NCBI RefSeq assembly: GCF_901709675.1
Contig: NC_051095.1
Location: forward strand, 7,343,956-7,407,955
Reading direction: 5' to 3'
DNA length: 64,000 nucleotides
DNA from: Syngnathus acus
Lineage: Eukaryota; Chordata; Actinopteri; Syngnathiformes; Syngnathidae
The number at the start of each line of letters is the position of its first letter. Within the stretch, counting starts at the first letter, position 1. Made by a program: the position numbers and the translations under genes. The notes under the pieces were generated by a model. It ran no database searches. It was not told where the DNA came from and saw only the letters and a list, made by a program, of their open reading frames with translations. Positions 12,280-23,783 of the stretch are shown piece after piece.

Positions 12280-15200
12280 TTAGCTGGGCACCCAATGGTG
12301 GGCAGAGCCCTGAGTGGTGGCAGGCCCCGCATAGCCCTGCCCAGGGGGCAGGACTGGGTCGAAGTTGAAGTCGATACCGTCTCCATCCATGAGGTCGCTG
12401 TTGATGATGTAATCCACATCACAGTCCAGATTCTCTGTGAACATGTCCACGTCCAGGTCGGTGGGCAGCCGCTCTGGTGCCGCCTGGAAGCAAGGCGGCG
12501 CCCCAAATGGGCCCACACCCGGGAGGACGGTGTGCTGCGTGGTGGCATGCTGCACCTTCAGGCTGGGCATCTGCAGCGGGTCCTGGGACATACCGGAGAG
12601 AATCATGCCCAGGCTGAGGGGAGCGTGGTGCTGCTGCTGGTGGTGCTGATGCTGGTGGTGCAGGTGGTGCTGCTGCATGGGCGCCTGCAGGCTTTGAGGC
12701 CCGACTGCGCTGGCTTCCAGGCCTTTCCCCAGCAGCAGCTGGGTGGGTTTGGGTCTGATGCCCACCACCGGGGAGCCCAAGCTCATGAGGCCCGTCGAGG
12801 CAGGCACCAGGGTGTCCACCTGTGCCATGAGGACGTCGGTTGGAGGAGGGGAGTCGGAGGTGAGCAACGCCTCCAGGCTGGAGGGCACGTGGGTACCATA
12901 GTGGGTGGTGCCGTGAGAGGAGTTGAAGAGGGAGTTTCCAAAGCTAGGGGTGGCGTCCTTCCCGGCGGGTCCCACCGCCGCCTGGGGGGATGTCTGCGGC
13001 GCCTGCAGGTGATGAAAGGAGGGGAAGGAGGAGGAGCTGCGAGGCAGCAGGGTGGCTGCCGACGGCAGCGGAGTTGGTGGTGCTGCCGGGGCCGTGCTGG
13101 GACTGGCGCCACCCTGCTGGCCACTCATGAGGGTCAGCCCGTCAATCAGGTCCAGCTCCTCCATCAGGGTCTCGGCCAGGGTGGGCGTCAATGCGCTAGA
13201 AGCGTAGCGGCCCAAGAGCCCATCCTCGGGAAGATTGTCGTCTTCCTCCTGGCCCGGCGCGATGGGTGACAGCCGCCCGCTCAGGGTGCTGGCGTTGGAG
13301 CTGGTGCGCGGACGGAAGGAGGTCCACATGTCAGCGTCGTCCAGGCTGCCGCGTGACGACGGGCTGCTGCTGCTCACGCCCCACTTGGAGAACTGCTGGG
13401 ATGAGTTAGGGCTATCGGCACCGGCCCCTGCAGTCGCTGACGCGCCGTCGCCCTGCAGCGCTCCGCCGGCGCCGGCCCCTGCCAGAACCTGCTTCTTGGT
13501 CTGCTTGGCACGCATGCGGCTCTTCAGCAGCTTGCTGCTGTTGTCCATGGAAGCGGCGCGGCGGCGGGGGGCTTTGCCAGTTTTGCCCCCTTCTGGGTTG
13601 AGCATCCACCAGGAGCTCTTGCCCGTCGATTCGTTGTGGACCCTCAGGAACTTGTTGTGCAGCGACAAATTGTGGCGGATGGAATTCTACGAGAAAAAAA
13701 AGTTTTTTCAAGTAAGCCGCTCTTCAAATGCTCCCCACATAATTATTATTCTGATTCACACGTTCCGATTTATTTGGGCGCCATCCTTTGGCATCTCGGT
13801 AACTGTGTTGAAGTGATTTGAGGAGCTTTAAAAGAACTATGTTGGGGTGAGGAGTTTCATGTTACGCTTCACCGCCAACTTTTGAAATCTTTGGGCAAAT
13901 ACAACCTCTTTTTTGGGGAGGAAGCGACAATGACACCTAACACTGTAAATTGCTAACAAATGCCTTAAGTGCATGTGTTTGCTTCGCAAATGATTCCAGT
14001 TTACAGCCATAGTATTAATGAACTGTTTATTGAGGGGGAACTATCCAGAGAGGATCATGATAGGTGAAAACCAGCAAAAAAACAACTGACTTTTGTATCA
14101 AGTTAAAAAAATTATAATTTTTGACAATGGTCTATTTCTCTATTGTTCATTTTACTCTGTTTGACTCTGCTGTCTTTAGCCAGGTCGGCATTGCAAATGG
14201 CAATCGGTTCTCTATGTCGTTCTCTGGATAATTGAAGGTTAATTAAATACAAATGCTACTCGCCAGTCAAGAGTTGCAGACGACAGGAGATTTTACTACA
14301 TTTAAAATCTAACTTTTAAAATTTAGACCTATTTTTCTTTACTCAATCTTAAAGACTGGCAAGAAAAGTTAGGTATGAAGTATTTTTCTACATTTAAGTG
14401 TTTCTCACTTTAATGGTTAACCCATTTTTCTATTTGTCTATGAATACTGTCAAAAATAAATGTGATTTTTTATTTACCTATTTCTCTATTTACAATTACA
14501 TTCTACGTCACTGTACTCTGCTGTCAAAAAAGTACAAAATCTAGATTTACATTTTATCAATGTAATTAACAACATAGACTAAGATCTAATTGCCCATAGA
14601 TTTTGTCAAACTGAAGCTCCTCAACACTCTAGCACACAGATACCACTAGATGGTGCGAGAACATGACTTAACAGTTTGCCCTTAAAAGAAAAACAGTGAA
14701 AGGGGCAATTCTTTCGGAAATAATTGATTACATGACATCAACCTAAAAATAAATAAATTGTGAATTGGGTAATAACGTATTGCTCCGAAAACAAAAGCAC
14801 ATTTGGAGAAGCTGGCCTCAACCCAGCAGTTGAGCAGCTCTGTTATTTTCTAGCAAAGTGGTGTTATGACAACAGTGCCCAACGAGGGACTGACCTTCCA
14901 CCCGGCCGAGCTGTTGCTGTCGCCCTTGTCTCGAAAGTAAGGCACCGTCTTGACCATCCATTCGTAGATCTGCGCCAGCGTCAGCCTTTTGTCGGGCGAG
15001 TTCTCGATGGCTTGGCTGATCAGGTCGGCGTAGCTCTGGTTGCCCCACGCGTTGCGCCTGGACGAACCCTTGCGGGGCGTCACGCCACTCACGTTGGGGT
15101 CAGTCGCCGCCGCTGCAGCCATGGCGGTGGCCCCCGCCGCCTTCTCCGGTTCGGACGGCGCCACCGTGTGCCGTGGATCTGGCTTGTCATCATCGGCGGG

Positions 15201-15347
15201 CGGCGTGCCGGCAGCGGACTCGGTGCCATCGGGGGCTTCCTGCTTTACGGCCGAGATGTCTGGCCGGGGCAGCGGCCACGTGCACGAGCGGGGCCGGCTC
15301 TGCGGCTCAAAATCCGGGTCAATGGGCGGCGCCGGCAACTCCTCCAT
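12280..15347 (-). CDS. foxo4: Forkhead box O transcription factor FoxO4
   Basis: FoxO4 is a nuclear forkhead activator of stress-resistance, cell-cycle and metabolic genes; Akt phosphorylation exports it to the cytoplasm. There are two coding exons: 14895-15347 (151 codons) and 12280-13686 (468 codons plus stop), 619 residues in all against about 505 in human. The junction falls at GWK/NSIRHNLSLH, the conserved FOXO intron site. Akt motifs are RPRSCTW (T23), RRRAASMD (S197) and RPRTSS (S281). The forkhead domain spans about residues 97-190, with recognition helix NSIRHNLSLH. A His/Gln-rich tract and a C-terminal transactivation region (DLDVDMF, DFNFDP) follow, ending WVPS. NQSYADLISQAIE, SSWWMLNPEGGK, RRRAASMD and LEALLTSDSPPP match FOXO4 better than FOXO1 or FOXO3. 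The start is chosen at 15347 because MEELPAPPIDPDFEPQ aligns with FOXO N-termini; frame upstream of it is open but unlike the family. Confidence 0.96.
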
Positions 15348-15487
15348 GGTGATCCTCTCGTTCACCTCCACCACTTGGCTACTTCCGCTCCACTCCAAAA
15401 CACCGGAACTACTTTCAAGCCTCCAAATGTTTTTATCCCAGGAAGGACAACAACAATAACAATACACTGGGAGTAAACACTGGGGGC

Positions 15488-16070
15488 CTAAAAAAAAAAA
15501 AAAAGACGTAATAATCTGGGCACACCAATAGCTCCAGTTAATCCTCAGATTGGAGATTAGGGAACCCAAATAATCTCCTTAATACTAACTATCATAAACC
15601 TTCTGATTTATATAGAAGGAGGGAACGGGAGCGCCTTTGTTTGAAATTACAATAGTAATTTTCCCTTGTCGATGAATAATCTACTAAAAAAAGGAAACAT
15701 GCGGAAAAACTGAAAAGTACTTTGTATCTAGTAGCACTACTTTTAGCAGTAGGGAGTTAAACAATAAATGGATGAGCTTGTAAATAATGTGAAGTGTTGC
15801 CACTTCAATTTGACCTTGAAGGATTTTAAGTAGTATTACAAATTACATAAAAAAATGTGTTCGTCCTATTTATTAAAATAAAAACTTTCCAGAAAAATAG
15901 ACAAAAAGACTGCAAACGACTCGTACTACTACTACACTGACAGTCCAGCCAGAGCCAAAATTAAACAACAATCACGTCACCAATGTATGAACTCGTGGAG
16001 TAACAAAATATATAAAATGGTAGTCATTAATTTTGGGTGGAAGGAAAAAGGGGGAGATGAGTGTACTTAC
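15488..16070 (-). other. foxo4: Probable 5'UTR intron of foxo4
   Basis: On the - strand a GTAAGT donor follows an exon end at 16071, and a long pyrimidine tract with TAG/CAG acceptors lies near 15480-15495, just upstream of the foxo4 first coding exon. The interval between is AT-rich with no other exon. This is inferred from splice signals alone. Confidence 0.4.
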
Positions 16071-16640
16071 AAACTGTACGCGATTACAAGAATCCCATCT
16101 AAAGTGCAGTGTTTTTAGATGTGCACAATCCGCCACATGTCGCCATCTGCCATGTTTGTCCACTCGTGGCGCCGCACACGATGCCAGAGAGGCGGTTACA
16201 AAACGCCTCCGACTCCGCCGCCGAGGCCCCGGAGCACGTCGCGCCGGGCTTCTCCCCCGCGATGTCTATGTCTAGACTCCCAACAAGTGGCCGACAAGGC
16301 AATCCCTTTAGGCTGTGGCGTTGAGTCCCCCGGGGGTGAGGCTCCCAACTTTTGGGGAAAACAAGCCCGGGTAGCCCCCCGGTCACGTTAGCCGCTTAAG
16401 CTGCTGCTACTCCGGAGTTTGGAACGCGCCGAAAAGTCCGCCGAAAGCCGCCTAGAACTCGTTCAAAGTTGCCGTTTGGAGGCAGTGACGACTCGTCTGG
16501 TTGTTGTGGTCGTCCCGGTGGACAGAAGATGCTCCCCTTGGGTGTCTTGAATAGTTTGTTTGCGTTTGTTTTGTTTTGACTCGAGGCGAAGACTCCCTTC
16601 TGACGTCTGTTTACCACTGTCAAGTAAAACGGACTGCGCA
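16071..16640 (-). other. foxo4: Probable foxo4 noncoding first exon (CpG-rich)
   Basis: This block is much richer in G+C and CpG than its surroundings, is bounded on the left by a strong donor (16070 downwards on the - strand) and on the right by promoter-type motifs. It holds short upstream open frames, none similar to a known protein. I read it as the 5'UTR exon of foxo4; no transcript data are available. Confidence 0.4.
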
Positions 16641-16668
16641 TGCGCACACGTGCATTCTGGGAAAGGTA
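16635..16668 (-). promoter_or_regulatory. foxo4: NRF1 palindrome plus ZNF143-like motif, foxo4 promoter
   Basis: TGCGCATGCGCA at 16635-16646 is a perfect NRF1-type palindrome. About 5 bases further, GCATTCTGGGAAAGGTAGT reads on the - strand as ACTACCTTTCCCAGAATGC, close to the ZNF143 (Staf) consensus. Both are common in CpG-island promoters near start sites and support transcription of foxo4 starting here. Confidence 0.55.
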
Positions 16669-16769
16669 GTCATTCCGCTGGGAAACGCGGGCGTAAACAA
16701 TAACTTGAACCTTTTATAGCGTCTTACGTAACCGTCCCAAGTTCCAGGTACATACAGTCCTCGCGGGCC

Positions 16770-16900
16770 AATTAGGTATTAACCAGAGGTCTGTACCTAA
16801 AAATTTTACTAAAGTACATAAGAGTACTTCTACTTTAGAGTAAAACCAGTCAAGAAAAGAGTAAAAGGGTAAAAGCACGCCTTCAAATGATTACTTCAGT
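16770..16900. repeat. Dispersed repeat fragment (AGTACTTxxACT type)
   Basis: The sequence carries the run of TACTAAAGTACATAAGAGTACTT and GAGTAAAA-like motifs seen in a common fish DNA-transposon-derived repeat. A related degenerate stretch occurs near 63.82-63.96 kb. The class is my recollection, not shown by the sequence. Confidence 0.3.
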
Positions 16901-17587
16901 ATTCCGTGAAAAAGATAATAATTAAGATACTGAAGCCATTACCAACTACTAACTTGTATATTTTGTCAGATTGTATGTGAGAGGCCAAAGTGTGCTCCAT
17001 GTCGGTTATTGTTTGACCTGGCTGGTAACAATGTGTTCTGTTCTTCTTCTGTTTTATTATTCTAATTACCAATTTCAAAACAGATAAACAGGAAGCATGG
17101 TAATAACATGTGTATGCCCAAGCAACATCATGATGGCCCATTAAATTCAAAACTTTCTCACTGAGCCCATGTGTGATGATTAACACAATTTCCTGCTTAT
17201 ACTCAAACATACAAAGTAGCGTGCTGTACATTTTGTGTAGTTTTGCTACTCATCTTTCGCTATTGGCTGAATTAAGAAAACAGATACATATTGCTTTCAT
17301 AGGTTGCTGGATGACTTATTAAACTGGGAATCTGTGCGACCGTTTCGCAAATATTTAATGCGCAGTAGGATGAGATGCAAAGAGTGCACTTGCGCTTATA
17401 TGTATGTACGTATGTACTTATATCTATCTTTTTTTAACGTTTTTTGTTTTCTTTTAATTGTGTATGTTATTTTATGTTTATGTTTTATGCATGAAAAGCG
17501 CCCTATAAATAAAATGTATTATTATATATAATATTATAATATATATATATAATTATGAGTAATTGTATGTCATTTTAGATTATGAAT

Positions 17588-17805
17588 GACCAATCGTCGT
17601 GTATGAACGTCATTTCCCAGTGTGCCTTGCGGCTGTTTTGTGTTTACTATCAGCTGACATCCGGCGTCTTGCCGACCATTAGCCGACAAGCTTCACATTC
17701 AGCCTTCTCCATCTGCACTCGATAATTCACCCCGTCAGAAAAGCGTCACTCGATGATTCTTCCACGCTGCTGAATGCGCATTTTGACCGCCCTCGTCAAA
17801 TGCAG
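17588..17805 (+). promoter_or_regulatory. ubl3: ubl3 promoter and probable noncoding first exon
   Basis: A CCAAT box at about 17590 and a ZNF143-like CATTTCCCAGTGTGCC at 17611-17626 precede a GC-rich stretch. An exon end at 17805 (ATGCAG, then GTGAGC) is followed by an acceptor at 18099 (TTGTTTCAG) leading into the exon with the ubl3 start codon. I therefore infer a noncoding first exon ending at 17805. The gap to the foxo4 promoter is about 1 kb. Confidence 0.5.
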
Positions 17806-18186
17806 GTGAGCTCGACGTCAGGTAAATGGACGCCGTGGATTTTTGCACTTAGCCATTTAGCTTCCTAATAGCCAGCGGCGGCAGGTTTGGCGTAAGCTAA
17901 TGCTACCATTAGCTGAACCCCCCTCCTTCCATCCCCGGATTTCGATGGGCTCGATTTGGTCTGACACCCTCACGTATATTTGTCAAATGTGGGTAGAGCA
18001 AGTGCATGATATTACGACGCCGTCGATCACACAATAGACGCCAAGCGGCTGTCGCCGTTGAGGAAGCTTGTTAAAATGTCGTCGTGCTGTTTGTTTCAGG
18101 GCTCTGGCCCCGTCTGCTGCAGCTGAAGCATACCCGTCCTGCCTCCACTCTGCTCCGGCTACACTGCCTTGTCTCTTCGCTGAGCC

Positions 18187-21100
18187 ATGAGCACTCACCG
18201 GGACCTTGACATGGTCAGTCAACCTCTGCAGTACCTTATAAATCGCGCTTGCCTTATGTCCAACGCTTCGCACATTTTATTATCATCATGACGTCACACG
18301 GTGAAAAAAGTCGAAGCGTTCTCAAATGGCTTCACAAGTAAACAAACCATTTTGTCATTTGACCAAGGCAAATTAGAGTATTTATCTGCCATCTGATTCT
18401 GAATTTGCATTACAAACTATGAATTTTATTTCCACCAATATATTCAATGTCCACTTTTCTGACTTTCGGGTCACCAGGCCAGGTGGCACCATCGCACAGC
18501 GTTGTCAAGAATTCACATGATTATCTTGTCAGTTTGACTCGGTTTTTGACTTGTGTCGTTCGGTGTGTGGTTGGGTGGGTGGACGTGGGTCCGGGGTAAC
18601 GGATTAACCAGTGTCCGTAAACACTTAGCTGAGACAGTGATTGCTGCCCCCGTGAGCGCCATCTGTCTAATCTCAGTTAAAACATTGCCCTACTTTCCTT
18701 TTAAGGATGGGACACCCCATTGATTGTAGCCTGGCCTACGCTAAATCCATGCCCGCCGTGACCCGTGCCCTGATCGGCAACACTCACGGATATCAATGAA
18801 AATGATAGCGTGTGTCACTTGACAGGTTTTTCTCTCCCAGCATGTAGTCCGTTATAGCAGAGGTGAGAAACAACTCAAAAAAAGAAACGTTCAAAAAATA
18901 TTTTTTTTGTTATTAGTGTGCTTTAATTTGAAATGTGTGGGTAATGGAGAAAAAAAACAATTCGTTTATTTTGATCTTCTCATGAAGGTCATTCTGTGGC
19001 GGGATTTTTTTTATTTGTTTTTTTAACGGTGCTCAAGGTACTGAACTAAATTGAGGTGAATGTTAGTATGTGTTCCCTGAAGCATTAGCAGGGTTGCTGG
19101 TGTTTTTGTTGTTTTTTGGAAAAATGTAAGGCTATCAAGACGGCTAAGCCTTTGAGAGCCCCGCATTATCAAGATAAATAAAAGGGTCATTTGTAACAGC
19201 GTTTGAAGGATTTGATATTGCGGGCCTTTGGATTGGAGAATCTCAAGGACAGTAGCGATGCACCGTGTTACCACGGGAAACGGGGGCAGATTGGCGGTTG
19301 TTTTCGTTTGGCTGGGGAGGGTGGGGGTTGAGAGGGAGGGGAAGCTTGTTGAAATGACATGGGTATGTAACCCCACTGTAAGGTTATTGGGTTCAGAAGG
19401 GGGGGGGGGGGTCAAGGGGGCTGTCGTATCAGTAAACAGATCAGAGAGCGGGATTGCCCCGGCTTGACGTCACCTCGTGGTAATTCCCTTTGTTCGTCTC
19501 ACTTCGCCTCTTTGTCGCAAAGCGCGAGGAATTTGACACAATTTAACAGTGGGATGCTTTTCACATTGATTCCGCACAACAAACGGAAAAGTCACATTAA
19601 GCGTGGTTGATTGGTCATGTGACCTGTCAAATTTAGGAGCAGTTTCAACCGATACAAATGGGCTAAAAATGACATGATTAGCTTCCACAGTGCCTGTTCT
19701 CCATATCACAGAACATCACATTGAGGAAATGTTAAAAAACTGGCCAAGATTTGAACCCTGAAGCAGATGTTCTAATTGCCGCATCCACTGTGTTCTTCTC
19801 ATTGATATGACCCTGGAGTCTTCTGGAATTCCCGCTGCATAGTTTTGAAGCAGCAATCCCTGTGCTATTTTTAGTTATTTGTTCCAGCATGTTGCTTCGT
19901 GGTCACCCCCCACCCCTTCCCCTTCTTCAGGCCATGCAAATTTAATAACATGGCCCAGAGCTGTCTGGGACACCTGCGGTTAGCGCATTAGACAGACAGA
20001 CTGACGCATGGGAGCAGGCCGCCCTTACGGCCCCGCCCCTTGTCTCCGCCGGCGTCTGGCCAACGGGAATGCCCGTCTCCTCGTGGCCCACACCACGAGT
20101 CTCCTCGTGCCGGCCCAGGTTAGATGTGGAAGGCGGATTCCATGAGGGATGCACTCCCGGCCGGGAATGATGTGATGATGTTTTGTTGTCTCAGGTGAAC
20201 CTCCGCCTCATCCTGGTCAGCGGGAAAACGCAGGACTTCACCTTCTCGCCAAACGACTCGGCCACGGACATTGCCAAGCACGTGTTTGAAAACTGGCCCA
20301 CGGGTAAGCAGCGTTTGCACTGGACGGGTTTGTAAAGAGTGCGCGCGGCAGAAAAGGGAATGACTGCCGCTAACCTGCGCCGAAGTTTGAAAGTCAAGTC
20401 AATCAACCATGACCGGTGAACTTAATTTGACCTTGTCTAAAGGTCACTCTTGAGTGTTTTAGTAACTTTTGTACTACTTTCTGTTGGCGAAGAACTAAAT
20501 GAAGACAGCAAAGTTGGGCTGGCTGTGCCAGAACTGCTGCTGGCGCAGATTGACAACAATGCTTAACAAAATTCCTAATTTCATAAATCGATGAAGCAGG
20601 CAAGCGGTCTTGGTGGCCAAAGAGCAACAGTACATCAGTTGGGCAATCAAAGCAGCTGCTTAAAAAAAAAAAAAATGTCCGACCAGCTCTTAAGTGAACG
20701 TTTTTTTTTTTTTGGTTTTTTTAACTGTATGTAGGTGGTTTACAATGCGTCCAATATTATTCCGAATATTTGAGCTAGGTGACCGGACTTTAGCTGACTT
20801 TCTCTTTGCTTGTGTTTGCCAACCAGGATGGGAGGAGGAGCGGGTGAGCAGCCCCAGCATCCTGCGCCTTATCTTCCAGGGACGCTTCCTTCATGGCAAC
20901 GTCACCCTCGGAGGTCCGAGCCGCTCCTTAAACTCAAATGAAAAGAAATGTGTCGCTTTCTTATCATTCGCTGAAAGATTACAAAATCAACATGTCTCTT
21001 CCAGCGCTGAAGTTGCCCCCGGGCCGGACCACCGTCATGCACCTGGTTGCCAGGGAGACGCTTCCGGAGCCCAACTCTCATGGTGAGCGCATAAAGTAGA

Positions 21101-21502
21101 GCAGTGCGCTGCGCCTGCATGACTCCACGCCGGGCTTAATTGCCAGGCTACACGCTGTCGTCAAGCACCTTCTCGCCGATGCTCTCATTTCCTTATTTGC
21201 ACCCTCCCGGGTCCTCTTATCCTGGCTTCAACCTGATCTCATCACACCAGAGACGGCGTTAAGCAAATGACTTGAGGACATGTAAACTAGAGCTGAAAAT
21301 CAAAACACACAAAAGATTTCGTAATTGCAGTTTGCAGCATTTCTTTGATTGGCTATGGGGAAAATGGCAGCTCGCGCAACACACCGTAGCCATTCCTGAA
21401 TTATCATCGTCACCAATCTTACTTCTTGTTGTCTCTGCTTTCTTGTTAGGTCAAAGAAACAGAGAAAAAACCACAGAGAGCAATTGCTGTCTCCTCTTGT
21501 AA
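18187..21502 (+). CDS. ubl3: Ubiquitin-like protein 3 (membrane-anchored ubiquitin-fold)
   Basis: UBL3 (MUB family) has a ubiquitin fold and is lipid-anchored to membranes; in mammals it is linked to protein sorting into small extracellular vesicles. Five coding exons join in frame: 18187-18213, 20195-20303, 20827-20913, 21005-21082 and 21450-21502, giving 117 residues, the same length as human UBL3. The peptide includes VNLRLILVSGKTQDF, FSPNDSATDIAKHVF, LRLIFQGRFLHGNVTLG, TTVMHLVARETLPEPNS and ends SNCCLLL. There is no C-terminal di-glycine, as expected for this family. The last four residues, CLLL, form a CaaX box whose final Leu favours geranylgeranylation, and C113 next to it is the conserved second cysteine. 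The start follows a 5'UTR-type acceptor at 18099. Fish have ubl3a and ubl3b; I cannot tell which this is. Confidence 0.96.
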
Positions 21503-23600
21503 GGAAACCACCCTTCCCCTACACCCTCATATAAATGCATATATATCACACACACACACACAGACACGTCCTCCTCTTGCCGGTCGCCCGTCAGCGGTTG
21601 ACTAAATTCACTGGAAATCTAGTTGATGTTTTTGTTTCGTCCTGTCAACGGCTTGTTTTTTTTTTTTTTTGTGCCAACTTATCCACGCAAAACACTTAAG
21701 TCCAAACATTTCAACATATCCTCAACATTTGTGCCCTCACTGAACTGCTGGACACACACACACACAAACACACACACCTGAATAGATTCCGTGGATGGAT
21801 ACTCGGCTCTGACTGAACGCTGTTAACCCCATAATGCACTTAACCAGTTTAATGGCAAGTGTGTGCTGTTCTTCATCCTCCTCCTCCTTCTTCTCCATGG
21901 ATGTTATTTTATCTCCTTCAGAGGAGCAAATGGAACTTGTGCCATCTTCTTCATCCCACGTTTCTGCCTCAGCACCGGTGGCATCTGTGCCATGAAAATG
22001 TTTGTGTCTTTGTTCGGACCAGCGGGAATAGGGCGCATGTAGGGGTTTGGGGGGTGTAGACTTTTAAGAAAGGAAAAGGGCCTTGTCGGCTTTAAAAGGG
22101 AACACGCTGTGGTCAAGGTCACAGCAGGCCAGTCCAGTTGAAGATGAAGACGAAATTTATTTGGAGGGGAAGGGGGTCTTGTTGGTTGTGGATTTGCCCT
22201 CCTGTTTCTTTGAATGCTGTCTCTACTTCTCGTTTGCCTTTTATTGTGGAATCCAGTAATATCATTAATATTGAAATTTAAATATATCGATTTTTATCTC
22301 GTGTATAGGTATTTGTGTGCGAGTGTGTGTGCGTGCGCGCGTATGATCGGTGCTTGATAAACACATTAAAAAAAAAAGAAAAGAAAAAGCTCATCGCCGA
22401 GGGAGCGGCGACAAGCTTTGCTTACAGGTGCGAAAACGTTGAGCTTTTTTTTTCCTTTTCGAGTGTGCTTTGCGTTGTGATCTTTTTGTCTCATCTGTGT
22501 CACTGCTATGAACTTTAGTCCGTAAGAATCCATGTGCAAACTAACATACAAAGTGGGCTGTCTCGGCGCTTGTATGATAAAGTGATCAATCTTGAATAGC
22601 GCAAATGCTCCCCCACTTTTTACTCTGGAGAAAAGCTTGAACGGCTGCCTAATAGCTAGCTCTCCTCACGTCATCTGTTTTATACACGATGTACTTTAAT
22701 AGGCTGTCTTTGAATGGTTGACCTTTGGTGTTCTAAGTATTATAATGACCTCTGGATTTAATGGCATATTGTATAGAAGTGTGAATATTAATAATGATAA
22801 TGAATTCTGTCTTAAATAAATTCCTCTCACACCTGCTGCAAATGGTTTCATTTGGTGTCAGAACCTTCAGTTTTGTCATTTGTAGGAAGACGTGGAATAA
22901 AACAAAACGATACAAATTCGGTTCCATAGTCAGCAAATTTATTTTATTGTATTTGATGTTACACCAACCTGTCAAGTGACTGGAAATTAGCCGACAGCTG
23001 TAATGTAGCAGTTACACGTAAACGTTCATTAATATGCACAGACTTTGTACAGTGTGATGCACGTAAATTACACGATTAATAGGTTCAAAACGGCTGCAGC
23101 AGTCGTACTAATTTTTTAAATTATATTGAGGCGAATCGAGACATTATTGCCAACATTTTCCTCACACACCATTTAAAAGGAGACATTTAACAGCAAAAAA
23201 AACTTCCGTCCACTTTCCCAAAACATACATTAGTTTCATTGAACTGGACAGATGTAATTTTCTTATAGTCCTCCAGGCGGCAGTGGTTCTCCGTCATGCA
23301 GACGACGGAGAAAGCAGCACATTGCACTTCAGCATGTCATCATTCAAAGTCTCACACTTAATTTTGTACGCTCAAACCATTTTTACCTGTTTCCCCCCCC
23401 CTATTTGAACACTGCACTGAACCAATGAAAAAAAAAGTCAAGTTGCTCCCATGTTATATTGCTCCCCGTCTCGAGTTACGACTGTTATTGTAAGGCGAGT
23501 TGCGCAGTTTTGTGTTTCGCGACTCCAGATTCGTCACAGCGACTTGGAACGTCCCTGATTCCAAAACTGTTCAAATTCTCAATAAAAACGCTGAACGAAA
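21503..23600 (+). other. ubl3: Probable ubl3 3'UTR
   Basis: About 2.1 kb without any supported exon follow the ubl3 stop and end in an AATAAA at 23581-23586 with a GT-rich tail downstream. UBL3 is known for long 3'UTRs, which fits. Short CA repeats lie near 21550 and 21750. Extent is inferred. Confidence 0.5.
23581..23586 (+). terminator. ubl3: Poly(A) signal, probable ubl3 mRNA end
   Basis: AATAAA followed within about 25 bases by GTCTCGTTTGC-type downstream sequence. It is the last good signal before the satellite and telomere-like block that begins at about 23.65 kb. Confidence 0.5.
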
Positions 23601-23645
23601 CGTCTCGTTTGCATTTCTGACTGGCTGCAAAAAATAGCAAACACT

Positions 23646-23775
23646 AAAAAAATAGTGTAGTGGTTAGTGCTCTGGACTCTCACCCCGGTGATTTGGGTTC
23701 AAATCCCATTAGGACCAACAATATTTTATCGTAGAAAATTTGGAACACAGTTGTTCCCATATAACCAGACACCTC
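23646..23775 (+). repeat. tRNA-like satellite monomer, left of the telomere-like array
   Basis: The monomer holds AGTGTAGTGGTTAGTGC (A-box region), a CTGGACTCTCACCCC anticodon arm and GGGTTCAAATCCC (B box), then the same ATTTTATC-TAGAAAATTTG tail as the copies at 25.58-26.15 kb. It breaks off after CATATAACCA, where the telomere-like array begins. Confidence 0.8.
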
Positions 23776-23783
23776 CCTAAAGC

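Noticed and set aside
12100-13269. 389-codon open frame on the + strand
   Set aside because: It is the antisense shadow of foxo4 exon 2, which has clear family similarity on the - strand. High G+C explains the lack of stops.
14760-15476. 238-codon open frame on the + strand
   Set aside because: Antisense of foxo4 exon 1; no family similarity of its own.
16099-16391. Overlapping open frames of 90-95 codons near 16.1-16.4 kb
   Set aside because: They lie in the CpG-rich foxo4 5'UTR/promoter; no family similarity and mutually overlapping on both strands.
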